NCBI GenBank assembly: GCA_964006375.1
Contig: OZ023262.1
Location: 56,258,366-56,322,365, forward strand
Length of the DNA: 64,000 nucleotides
Direction of reading: 5' to 3'
From: Tillus elongatus
Lineage: Eukaryota; Arthropoda; Insecta; Coleoptera; Cleridae
Positions 42,456-51,669 of the stretch are shown here, in pieces (position 1 is the first letter of the stretch; each line of letters opens with the position of its first letter). Position numbers and translations under genes: made by a program. The notes under the pieces were generated by a model. It had not been told where the DNA came from. It saw only the letters and a program-made list of their open reading frames with translations, and searched no databases.

Positions 42456-43531
42456 ATGGCAGTGAATCACGCAGAATCTGAGCGCATTGATATATTGATG
42501 ATGTACGGATATGGTGATCGTCAACGATGGAAGAAGTTCGCACTTTATTTAATACTGTTCATTCGGATAAGCAAATTAATAAAGATATGGTGCAACGGGA
42601 CGTTAAAAAGTATGAGGATTTTCGCCAAGGGATTTGTCAAGAAGTAGACGTCCAATAAAACTAAGTGTCGAAGACACAACATTTAATGTTCCATTATTAG
42701 TCCAAGAAAATCCTCATGTATCTACAACAGAATTGGGTCAAATTCATGACATATTCCAAAAGTCTGCTCAGAAGATTATGTGGTCTGAAAAAATAAAACC
42801 CTTTAAATTGCATGTGGTTCTTGAGTTGACCGAGGATGACCCAGATCGCAGACTAAATTTTTCTGAAATAATGACAGAACTTATTCAAGCTCGGCCTAAC
42901 TTTGTGAATGAAATAGTTTTTTCAGATTAAGCAACATTTCATCTGAATGGTACGGTTAGCAAGCACAATTGTCGTTTCTAAACAACAGGTAACCCTCATT
43001 GGACGGAGGAAGTCCATACGCAGTATCCTCAAAAAGTGAATGTGTGGGCTGCTTTGGTTGGAAAAAAATTAATTGGACCTTTTTTCATTAGTGGAAATTT
43101 AAATGGTGACGGCTACTTGAATTTATTGAGAAACCAAATTGTACAGAGTACTCTTCCCCAATCAAATGAGACCTAATCATCCAAGCGATAATATTTGGTT
43201 CCAACAATATGGAGCTCCGCCACACTTTACGAGTAATGTCCGTGATTATTTGAACTAAAAATTTCCTGGCCGCTGGATCGGACGCAGAGGAAGAATCGAG
43301 TGACTAGCTAGTTCTCCAGACCTGTCGCCAATGGACTTCTTTTTGTGGGGTCATTTGAAATGTCAGGTGTATAAAAAACAACTTAATAATCTAAAACAAT
43401 TACAGGAACGCACAACTGAATAAATCAAGCATATTACGCCAGAGATGATACAAAATTCAGTGGGACATTTTGTTGATAGATTATATCACTGTCAAGTTTT
43501 AGACGGAGCACAATTTGAACAATTACTTTAG
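42456..43531 (+). pseudogene. Mariner transposase (M5)
   Basis: Start at MAVNHAESERIDILMMYG, the DUF4817-like N-terminus; then shifted frames with SRRPIKLSVED, NPHVSTTELGQIHDI, EKIKPFKLHVV, EDDPDRRLNFSEIM, IVFSD (first Asp) followed at once by a stop, ATFHLNGTVSKHNCRF, VNVWAALVGKKLIGPFFISGN, DNIWFQQ-like remains of the second motif, and FFLWGHLK-like remains after the third. Several stops and frameshifts. Inactive. Confidence 0.85.
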
Positions 43532-43745
43532 TGTAAATCATATTACGAACTTTTATAACAGATACCTTGATTTTGCATTATGAATATTTTATTAATTTTT
43601 TTGTGGTGTTATCTTTTCAGTTAAAAAATCATGTTGATGTTTCAGAACGTAGTTTTTTATCCTGCATCTGAAAATGTTAATAATATAAGGTGTCCCACTA
43701 AAAAAAATTAAGTTGGAGTCATTTCCTGTTAAACTGGAAGTGAGA

Positions 43746-43756
43746 AAAAATGAGTG
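43746..43756. repeat. Target-site duplication, left
   Basis: aaaaatgagtg, repeated at 43991-44001. Comparison with M5's intact left arm shows that the sequence between the two copies is extra. Confidence 0.85.
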
Positions 43757-43839
43757 TACTAAGTGAAGATTGGAACCTGTGATGAGCACTGATAAGTACA
43801 CTTGGAGAGCCCAAATCACCACAACACATATTAAAAAGA

Positions 43840-43880
43840 CCTGACGATCGTTTCACTAACCAAGTTAGCGTCATCAGAGG
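43840..43880 (-). ncRNA. Hammerhead ribozyme, palindrome left arm
   Basis: Minus strand: CCU, CUGAUGA, C, stem II GCUAAC/GUUAGU (loop UUG), GAAAC, GAUC, GUC, AGG. Complete core. Confidence 0.88.
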
Positions 43881-43903
43881 ATGAAACATTCTCAGAATGT
43901 CAT

Positions 43904-43944
43904 CCTCTGATGACGCTAACTTGGTTAGTGAAACGATCGTCAGG
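43904..43944 (+). ncRNA. Hammerhead ribozyme, palindrome right arm
   Basis: Mirror copy of 43840-43880 on the plus strand, identical across the ribozyme. Centre between the two is only 23 bp and contains a small hairpin (acattctcagaatgt). Confidence 0.88.
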
Positions 43945-43990
43945 TCTTTTTAATATGTGTTGTGGTGATTTGGGCTCTCCAAGTGTACTT

Positions 43991-44001
43991 AAAAATGAGT
44001 G
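43991..44001. repeat. Target-site duplication, right
   Basis: Second aaaaatgagtg. Confidence 0.85.
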
Positions 44002-44104
44002 TGTTATAACAAAAGACTTATTTGTGACCATTCGTCATTACAAAAATAAAAAAATGCGTCTTTAATAACAGAGATATTCGAACGTACCGGGAATTTTTAC
44101 TAAC

Positions 44105-44211
<107 letters not shown>

Positions 44212-44289
44212 TTTCTTGTATACACATATATAGGCATATACCTTTGTAAATACCTATCTAACGAACTAATACCGTTATCTAGAAAAAGT

Positions 44290-45125
44290 GCCCAAATTTT
44301 GCATATCACACCGATAACTCAAAAAAATCATGGGCTGATTTTGACGAAATTTAGTAGGTACCTTTCTTCTCAAGTTTTTCAAAAAATAATGGTCCCATTT
44401 TAATGAAATTTGGTAGGTACCGTCCTTATGTAAGTGGCTTGGACAAGTTCGTCAGCCAGTAAAATTGGACTAGTTTTTCCGGAAACATTTTGGTTTTCTT
44501 TTGGAAATTGAAAGTAGCAGAGCTATGACAACCAAATTTGGCACATACGTTTATACTATCAAACGTACTATATGTGCCGAAATTCAGACGACTACATTGA
44601 AAAGAAAAAAGTTATAGGCATTTAAAGGAAAAAATGTTGGGTGTCAAAGGAAAGCACAAGAGCAAAATATTTTGTGTGGTTAACAAAACAAATTCGATAA
44701 TATACAACGGTTAAGTTTTTTTGACGCACAAAGATCAAGAAGTAGCAGAAACGCTATTTTTCAAATTTTATAATTTTTCTTCTTAAAACATCAAAGTCGC
44801 GAATTGGAATTTGCAATTTTCGGACAAGTATTTGAAACAAATACGATTTGTGCGAAGGAAATGTCATAATAAGTATGTTTAACAAAGCCTTGAGTTTCAG
44901 CTTCAACCATCATTGTCCTCCATTTAACTAAAATATAATTGGAATATCCATTTCAAATAGACCCTCTTTCTGATGCTTTGGCAGTAGTTTCAGCTATAGA
45001 GTTTATGGTTTAATAGTCTATATTTTAGCAAATTTTCGTAGACTTATGAATTTTAAAAAGATTTCTTCAAATGAGCTCGAACTGGAACTCCTAAAACCCA
45101 TATACGGGGTCAGTTTACGTTTTTG

Positions 45126-45129
<4 letters not shown>
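44290..45129 (+). repeat. TA-core right block (divergent) and left block
   Basis: Right block from catatcacaccgataactca with duplicated gaaatttggtaggtacc, then tattttagcaaattttcgta and a left block to 45129. Confidence 0.75.

Positions 45130-45195
<66 letters not shown>
45130..45195. repeat. (TA)n microsatellite
   Basis: Lies between two left blocks in opposite orientation. Confidence 0.98.
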
Positions 45196-45199
<4 letters not shown>

Positions 45200-45290
45200 T
45201 TGAAACTGACTCTGGATATGGGTCATAGGGGGCCTGGTTCGCGCTCATTTGAAGACATTTTTTCTACATTTAAAAGTCGGGATCTCCTCC
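45196..45290 (-). repeat. TA-core left block
   Basis: aattgaaactgactctggat to gggatctcctcctta. Confidence 0.8.
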
Positions 45291-45513
45291 TTAAGGCTCG
45301 TGAAGCCGCGGTAAGAGTCTACGACTGTATTAAATACAGAACGGTAAGAACAAACAACTAGATATGCTATCCAAATTGAATTAGGTCTTAAAACTTTCAT
45401 CTCCTCTTTACCAAGTTATTTTTTATACAAAAAGGCTTTAAAAAATTCATCGGAATAACAACAATCTGATTAGATAACTGTAAAGTGAAATGAGACTAAA
45501 AAAATTGATTAAA

Positions 45514-45597
45514 AGTCACTAACTAGGATTAGAACTCGTCATGTAGGAGTCTATTATACGATGTAGAGGGACCTAGCCCACTGAGCTACGCTCGAGA
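45514..45597 (-). mobile_element. tRNA-like head of a third SINE type
   Basis: Minus strand: GCGTAGCTCAGTGG (A-box-like) and GAGTTCTAATCCT (B-box-like, one C-to-T change). An associated body probably runs left to about 45300, where no other family matches; limits uncertain. Confidence 0.5.
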
Positions 45598-45859
45598 TAT
45601 ATTTACTAGCAGTTATATCCCATAATACTTGTTAATTGTTCAAGGTTTTACAATTTACACAAAACCATTTCTATTTGCAATGGATTTTTTGCTCACATTT
45701 TAACGAAATCAACAAAAGTAACGACTTAGACAATATCTGGGAGCTTGTTAGTCATTTCTTATAGTATTTTTCACTCGCATTCTGATCAATAAATTTTGAT
45801 GTTTTAACTTTCTTGAATCAGATTTAATTAATTAAAAATTAATTTACCTCCAACTATTT

Positions 45860-46115
45860 TGTCTTTCAAGATAGATATCTGAATTTTGGTACATAGGATA
45901 GTTTTTTTGAGAGAAATCAGCGCACCAAATTTGGTTGCCCTTATTTTGTTATTTCCGGGGATATTTTTTTTTCGAAAGAAAACACAAAATTTTCCGGGAA
46001 AACCTGCGCCGCTTTTACTGACTAACTAACTTGTCCAATCCACTTGTAAAATAAAGCTATGTGCCAAATTTGATCAAAATCGGACCATTATACCATTATC
46101 TTTTGAGTTATCGGT

Positions 46116-46119
<4 letters not shown>
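45860..46119 (-). repeat. TA-core right-block fragment
   Basis: Shared words aaattttccgggaaaacct and gagttatcggtgtgat. Confidence 0.85.

Positions 46120-46177
<58 letters not shown>
46120..46177. repeat. (TA)n microsatellite
   Basis: Core of this copy. Confidence 0.98.
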
Positions 46178-46180
<3 letters not shown>

Positions 46181-46300
46181 ATATCAAAATTGAAACTGAC
46201 CATGGATATGGGTTCTAGGGAGCCTAGTTCGCCGTCATTTGAAGAAATTTTTTCAAAATTCAAAAGTCGGGATCTCCTCATTGGTGATTTTTTTTAAATG
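46178..46300 (-). repeat. TA-core left block
   Basis: aaaattgaaactgaccatgg to gggatctcctcattggtga. Confidence 0.85.
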
Positions 46301-47089
46301 AGTACTGGCGAACCTAGTTCAGGGTCTCGTCAAAACTCTTAAGTCGCAGTCTCCTAATTAATTTTTGTAGCAGAAGTTCTCTAAACGGGCACATTCTTTC
46401 TTAGGTATAAGGCAGATTAGAAACATTATTTATTTGTATAATTATAATAACACTAAGATTAATATTATCATTGAGAACTAATTAATTTTAATCAATGTTT
46501 ACGAATTTTCATTAACTATTGACAAGAGTTAACGTTACTTATAATCCTAACACTCAAAGACTCCTCAGAAAGGAGAGATATTTGTTGTGTGTGCCTATAG
46601 AGACAAGTTCACAGTCTTGAGGGTATATATAGAGAGATTAACGCCTCGCATAATTTGGGCAATTAGGATTGCGAAGTTCATAGTAGGTTCTAAGGCTCTT
46701 ACAGACCTCAGAGTTGTGTAAGACAAGACACAGGATAATATTAATGCTCAGGCGGTATTTGCATTTGCTACTTGTATTTCAGGGTTATCTGCTTATCGGA
46801 TTCCTATTTGTTAGTTAATTTCAAGTTTCATTTGTAAACATTATCTCACAGTGAACAAGAGGTGGTGAATATTAAATCACGTAGCTTCTTGATTTACCAT
46901 CTCTTCCAGTTATTTTGTGAAGATATCTCCCAGATTCGTCCAATTGACATTACGGCGTTTACGAAAATCTCGAGGTATAATAATTATTATAATAATAATA
47001 ATAATATTAATAATAATATCACATACAACACACTAAAAAATTAACAGCTAATTGCGAATTAACAACACGTGTACTTAGGTTGATTTTCG
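46301..47089. other. Unrecognised, possible solo LTR or promoter
   Basis: More mixed base composition. A TATA-like gtatatatagagag at about 46624 is followed 20-30 bp on by cctcgcataattt, and an (ATA)-rich tract lies near 46.98-47.03 kb. This layout resembles an LTR or a promoter, but no matching second copy or PBS was found. Confidence 0.3.
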
Positions 47090-47189
47090 CTAATAGAGAG
47101 GCCACGATGAAAAGCTTTCGGAAACTTTTCTTCAGATGAGCGCGAATTTGGATCCCTAGAACCTAAAAGCAAGGTTCGTTAATAACAAA
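47090..47189 (+). repeat. TA-core left-block fragment
   Basis: aatagagaggccacgatgaa and cttcagatgagcgcgaattt. Confidence 0.7.
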
Positions 47190-47640
47190 AGACTGAGGGA
47201 CGCCATTATGTGCCACCTTTATGTGCCGTGACGAAAGCCCCTGACTTAATTGACCGTGACCCGGCTAATCACACTGATAAGGAAGCAGGTATACGAAACA
47301 GTACATACAATACAAGACTTACAACAAACTGCCAGATCTCTCTGAGGCCTAGCGTTGAACACACTGAGACCTTAGAGACGATCTCCCGCGAGATTTGGGA
47401 AGTACGCTGATTGAGGCCTTGTAATCGAGCTACAACAACCCAACCCACCTTTGTCCACCGCTCTAAGGAGTAGGCAGATTGAGACCTTAGAGTGTCCTCA
47501 CGTATTTCCTTTACCTCTTGAAAATGAATCCAAAACAGGAGCCGAAACATCGAGTTTTAATAAATTCTGGACGCGATTCAACCCGACAACCAAGTATATC
47601 TCACATTAAAGACCACGGAAATCTTTCCGAACATTTTGGG
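47190..47640 (+). mobile_element. Single-arm relative of the 5-kb palindrome
   Basis: Contains the spacer (tgaggcctagcgttgaacac, tagagacgatctcccgcgag), one 70-bp array unit (about 47443-47514), a hammerhead-like motif and the gcatgtctcac-type end (here aagtatatctcacattaaag). Shows the unit before array expansion and without its inverted partner. Confidence 0.8.
47515..47554 (+). ncRNA. Decayed UUGAAAA hammerhead-like motif
   Basis: CUC, UUGAAAA, U, GAAUCC/GGAGCC (mispaired), GAAAC, AUC, GAG. Compared with the 5-kb copies, stem II and the GUC triplet are damaged. Confidence 0.45.
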
Positions 47641-48645
47641 TTTCCTTTGGCAACATTTTTGTATCTCCGAAAATATGTTATGACAACCAAATTTGGCGTG
47701 TACGTTTCTCGTATCAAGCTTACCCTACGTACTCAGATCTCTGTGTAAAAAGGAAAAAAAGTTATAGGCATTTAAAGAAAACAAATTGTGTGCCACTGTT
47801 GATCAGAGGATAGCACAAGAAAAAATATTTTGTGTGGTTAACAAAACCAATTGAATATTACGTACAACGGTTAAGTTATATTAGCGCAAACAGGTGAAGA
47901 AGAGGCAAAAAAAATATTTTGAAAATTTTATAATGTTTCTTCTTAAAACGTCAAAGTCGCAATTTGAAACGTCAAAATTTGCAATTTTCAGACAAATAAT
48001 CTGAAACAAACACGGATTGTGTAGAAGAAATGTCGTAATAATTGTGTATTTCAAAGCCTTAAATTTCAGTTTCAACCATCATTGTCCTTCATTTTACTAA
48101 AATATTATCGGAAAATCCATTTCAAACAGATCCTCTTTCTGGTGTTTTGGCGGTAGTTTCAGCTATAGAGTTTATGGTCTAATAGTCTATATTTTAGCAA
48201 ATTTTCGACTTATAAATTTTGAAAAGATTTCTTTAAACGAGCGTGAACTAGAACCCCTAAAACCCATATCCGAAGTAGATTTAAGTTTTTGTCTGTTTTC
48301 ATATATACAAGGTGACGCACTCCTACGGTAAAACTCAATATTTAAACGTTTAATTGTTTATATACAAGATACGAGCAAAAATTGTATACGTTAATTACAG
48401 GATGTTTTGAGCTGCATCTTATAAAATTATTTTGATAATCACAGGTGGCCCATAAATGGCAGGTAATACACACTTTTTTTTTAATAGAACAAAAAATTGA
48501 TATCGTTCATCGTTTTTGAGCTTTTTCAATTGTTTTGCAACTTTTCACGTTTTCGGTACATTGCACACATGTCACAATTTGTAAAAATATAAAGACGCAG
48601 CAAGTGCGTTATGGTAGTGAATTTTCGTAAAAATGTTGTTAATAG

Positions 48646-48649
<4 letters not shown>
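47641..48649 (+). repeat. TA-core right block (divergent)
   Basis: From tttcctttggcaacattttt through a left-block piece at 48.2-48.3 kb, a mariner-like end (tatacaaggtgacgcac), and cacaggtggcccata; ends in a reverse gacgcagcaagtgcgttatg piece. Confidence 0.75.

Positions 48650-48726
<77 letters not shown>
48650..48726. repeat. (TA)n microsatellite
   Basis: Here the array lies inside the second half of a right block rather than at the usual position. Confidence 0.98.
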
Positions 48727-48730
<4 letters not shown>

Positions 48731-48881
48731 TAAGAAAGTTGCCATCAAATTTGGGTACCAGTACAACCTATATAGAAGACAGAATGTACCATATTTCATC
48801 AAAATAACTTTATTGTTTGAAAATGTAGAAAAATCTTCCGAAGATAAACTTCAAATGTTCCCGAAAAAACTGACTTCCTGG
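48727..48881 (-). repeat. TA-core right-block fragment
   Basis: aagttgccatcaaatttggg to cttcctggccaaca; continues after the LINE insertion at 50156 (ggttaatagcaaattta). Confidence 0.85.
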
Positions 48882-48894
48882 CCAACAAACCTTT

Positions 48895-50142
48895 TTTTCT
48901 CCCTCAGGGCTCGTCCGCGGCTTTGCCGCCCCGATAGCACTGCAACCTTTGGCTTATTGTGCATACCCTTAGACTTTTTACTCCACCCATTCCAAAATCA
49001 CTGTGCCTTGAACTAGTCTGCACAGCGATTGGTAGGGTGAATTATAATGCTCTGTCTCCGGTTTGGACTGACCGTAGATCAGTTGTCTTTTACGGTCCAG
49101 AGCTTTACACTCGCACAAGATGTGCTGGGCTGATTCCTTCCCCTCGCCGCAGAGTCTGCATGCGAGGTCCCTCTCGAACAGCCCCATTTTGTGCAGGTGT
49201 TTCTTGACGGCCATGTGTCCCGTCAAGAAATCTGTTCTGAGCTATCCTCTGCTAAGATTTAACAGCTCCACAGCTCTCTTTGAACTGGGTTCTTCAATTA
49301 TTGACTTCCCATGCCTGAGCCCTGGATAGTCTGCCCAGTACACCTTGTGTTAGTTTTTGACCAAGGACTTAATTACTCCCCTGGCAGTGCTCTTTGTCAC
49401 GCCCAGAGCCGGATCTGGTCCTATAAATGGTTCTGCTGACCCTCTCTTCGCGAAACTGTCGGCTTCTTCATTGCCTTTGACTCCCGAGTGACCCGGCACC
49501 CAGATTAGGGTGACCTCATTCTGCCCAGCCAGGTCGCTCGTCTCGTCTCGGCACTCACTCACCAGCGAGGAATTTACCCGTGGGCTACTTAGGGCCTTCA
49601 GCGCCGCCTGGCTATGTGTGACTATGAGGATCCGCTTTTTAGTGTAGCCCCTCCTCTTGTTCTCCCGCACACTGTGCAGGATGGCGTACATATCGGCTTG
49701 AAAGACCGTTGCATGGGCTCCGAGGGAAATACTATGAGTTACCCTCGGTCCTTCCGAATAAACACCTGCTCCTGCTCCTGTTCCACGCTCCCCGCCGGAT
49801 CCGTCCGTGAACCAGACGAGCACGTCCCGTGGTATGCCCGGCGTCTCCTTCCGCCATGCCTCGCGGTCGGGGATTTCCACTGTAAAGTTGTTTTCCCTGC
49901 AGATTCGCGGGCTCGCGTAATCTGACCTCATTTCAAGCATGGGCTCCTTCACGATCTCCTGAATTTTGCAGTGGCCCCTGAAGCCTGAGTTGATCTTCAG
50001 TCTACCATTGCAGGCTAGTCTGTATAGTCCTACCCTGGCCTCCCCCATAATACCTATGTGTGTGGGGGGGGGGAGGGGGGTGGGCAGATCCAGCTACAAA
50101 TCCATAGCGGCTGTTGGAGTTGAATATATGGCCCCTGTGATG
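48895..50142 (-). mobile_element. LINE 3' fragment (RNase H-bearing), GC-rich insertion
   Basis: A GC-rich block interrupting an AT-rich repeat, flanked by near-identical 13-bp words (ccaacaaaccttt at 48882-48894, ccaacgaaccttt at 50143-50155; 12 of 13 match). On the minus strand it ends in a short A run. 5'-truncated LINE insertion. Confidence 0.8.
48978..50048 (-). pseudogene. LINE RNase H domain and C-terminal zinc knuckle
   Basis: Open for 232 codons from 50048 to 49350, then a stop and a shift, then 82 codons to 48978. RNase H: VWFTDGSGG (first Asp), VFQADMYAI, IVTHSQAALKAL, IWVPGHSGVKGNEEAD (last Asp). In the family the second acidic residue is Glu (QAE) and the third Asp precedes SQAAL; here they are Asp and His, so the active site is altered. 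The C-terminal part has GHMAVKKHLHKMGL, CRLCGE and HILCEC, the zinc knuckle found after RNase H in I-type LINEs. The function would have been to remove RNA from the cDNA hybrid. Confidence 0.85.
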
Positions 50143-50155
50143 CCAACGAACCTTT

Positions 50156-50700
50156 GGTTAATAGCAAATTTAGCTATCGAAAGAAACATTTTACGAAAGA
50201 TAGCTGCCATAACGCCCTTGCTGCGTCCCAAATTTATTTTCTTTATCTGATTATGCCGGTGAAATCTTTAAAATCGAAGATTTGTAAATTTAAAGATTCT
50301 TCCGCAAAGTTATCAAAGTGATAACATTCTGGTGTTTATTTTATTTCCATCGTTCAGATTGTTAATATATTTTGGTGGTGGTGGTGGTATTTATAACCTT
50401 GGAACAGTAATTTCATCAGCCACAGACTTTTGCTATTTTATATATACAAATATATACAAATACCTACACATTGTTTTGTATTTATAATCTAGAAGACATA
50501 ATTCTGTCACCTATATACAAATGTTAATATATTTTAAAAAGCTTTCTCCTTATATACAGGTGTCTCCGAAATATTACTGGGGTTTCGTTACAAAATAAAG
50601 TCGCGACTTTCCTGTTAGTGGTTTTCTTATACAAAAATTCGCTAAAAGGACACTTATTGCATTTCATTCGCCAAAAATGAAAGTCATATCAACCATTTCG
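50156..50700. other. TA-core tail and unrecognised sequence
   Basis: Right-block remnant to about 50235, then AT-rich sequence with a short (GGT)n run near 50.38 kb and a left-block hairpin-like piece near 50.6 kb. Confidence 0.5.
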
Positions 50701-50703
50701 TTA

Positions 50704-50709
50704 TTTATT
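50704..50709 (-). promoter_or_regulatory. Candidate polyadenylation signal
   Basis: AATAAA on the minus strand, about 200 nt after the stop codon of the transporter exon. The only clear signal in that interval. Confidence 0.35.
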
Positions 50710-50759
50710 GGAAAACGCGACATTTTCGATTTTTTTTATCGTCTGTTTCCGATACTATG

Positions 50760-50815
50760 GGCAATCAACAACGCTAGGAAGTCAGTTTACCTCACTATCC
50801 TGGAAATTTTTCGGA
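50760..50815 (-). repeat. SINE type 2 3' fragment
   Basis: cctcactatcctggaaattt matches the 3' part of the SINE at 14733; lies in the presumed 3' UTR of the transporter. Confidence 0.6.
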
Positions 50816-50909
50816 ACTCTTTGATGTTGCAGCTGGTGCTCTATATCGAGAAAAAAACAAACCTATTATTAAAACACCGATTTGGTTTTTTTACGGCATA
50901 TAATATGTA

Positions 50910-51024
50910 TTAAGTGACAACATGTGGCCAGATAAAAGAGACGCATATTCCAGCCGCTATTCCGGTAATCAGGAAAGCAGAAGCCATCATTCCAGCCACT
51001 GGAGCATACTTTGATTCCACGCAT
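50910..51024 (-). CDS. Last coding exon of a probable equilibrative nucleoside transporter (SLC29-like)
   Basis: Minus strand: a pyrimidine-rich tract and acceptor ...tttttcag end at 51025, followed by 115 nt (phase: one base completes the previous codon) encoding 37 residues and a TAA stop at 50912-50910. The peptide contains CVESKYAPVAGMMASAF, LITGIAAGICVSFIWP and HVVT: a short loop and one hydrophobic membrane helix ending near the C-terminus. This matches the last transmembrane segment of insect ENT proteins (AGM...LITGI...G...SF pattern), which carry nucleosides across the plasma membrane. It is the only host coding sequence I can support. Upstream exons must lie at higher coordinates, within or beyond the transposons to the right. 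Alternative: another multi-pass membrane protein. Confidence 0.6.
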
Positions 51025-51475
51025 CTGAAAAATGACAAATAATTAAAATCTTACAGAAGTTCTGAAACTCCGATCCATTATAAGTAAAATCCATTATCCA
51101 TTGTTCTTTTATGGGTATTCGTTATAGCAAGTGGTAAAAATAACGAGAAAAATATTAATACGGACTGTCCGCGACTCATGGCAGGTATTACAATGGACTT
51201 AAAATTGTGTTACTTAAGAAAGTTTCATTGTTTTAGGTTGCCTACTTGTAACAATATTTCTCAAGCTCTTATTATGAGTTTTATTGTTGTTCCAGAAGAT
51301 ACGTCTTAATAATTTATATTTTAGAGAAATGAGGATTCAGCGATTATCTCCAGTTAAAGATGTCGAATTTTGAGTAAAATTTATCTAAGTTGTACAGAAT
51401 GGTGTAAATGGATACAAATTGTATGCAAATAAATCCATAATTTTGTAAAACGGTAACGAGAAAAATCGTTACTTT
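51025..51475 (-). other. Presumed intron sequence
   Basis: Sequence upstream of the transporter exon; no coding or repeat content recognised before the TA-core left block. Confidence 0.4.
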
Positions 51476-51594
51476 TAGTGAATTTTCTTTAAAAAATCTA
51501 CTAATGAGAGGATCGCGACTTTTGAATTTTGAACTTTTTTTAAAATGAACGCAAACTAGGACCTCTGGAACCCAAACCCGAGATCAGTTTCAGA

Positions 51595-51595
<1 letters not shown>
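51476..51595 (+). repeat. TA-core left block
   Basis: Hairpin agtgaattttctttaaaaaa, then gagaggatcgcgactttt, to gatcagtttcagac. Confidence 0.85.

Positions 51596-51666
<71 letters not shown>
51596..51666. repeat. (TA)n microsatellite
   Basis: M6 starts at its last TA. Confidence 0.98.

Positions 51667-51669
<3 letters not shown>

Larger units (their letters stand above)
43757..43990. mobile_element. 234-bp double-hammerhead palindrome inserted in M5
   Basis: Left arm starts tactaagtgaagattggaac and contains gatgagcactgataagtaca; right arm ends ctctccaagtgtactt. The outermost 37 bp or so is present only on the left. Arms correspond to the outer terminal repeats of PLE-A/PLE-B. No coding. 11-bp direct repeats flank it. 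Confidence 0.9.

Noticed and set aside
46561..46860. Solo LTR
   Set aside because: TATA-like box and length are suggestive, but no terminal TG...CA pair, target duplication or second copy could be shown; kept only as a low-confidence region note.
50340..50420. CUGAUGA box on the minus strand near 50.41 kb as hammerhead
   Set aside because: No GAAA box or stem II downstream.
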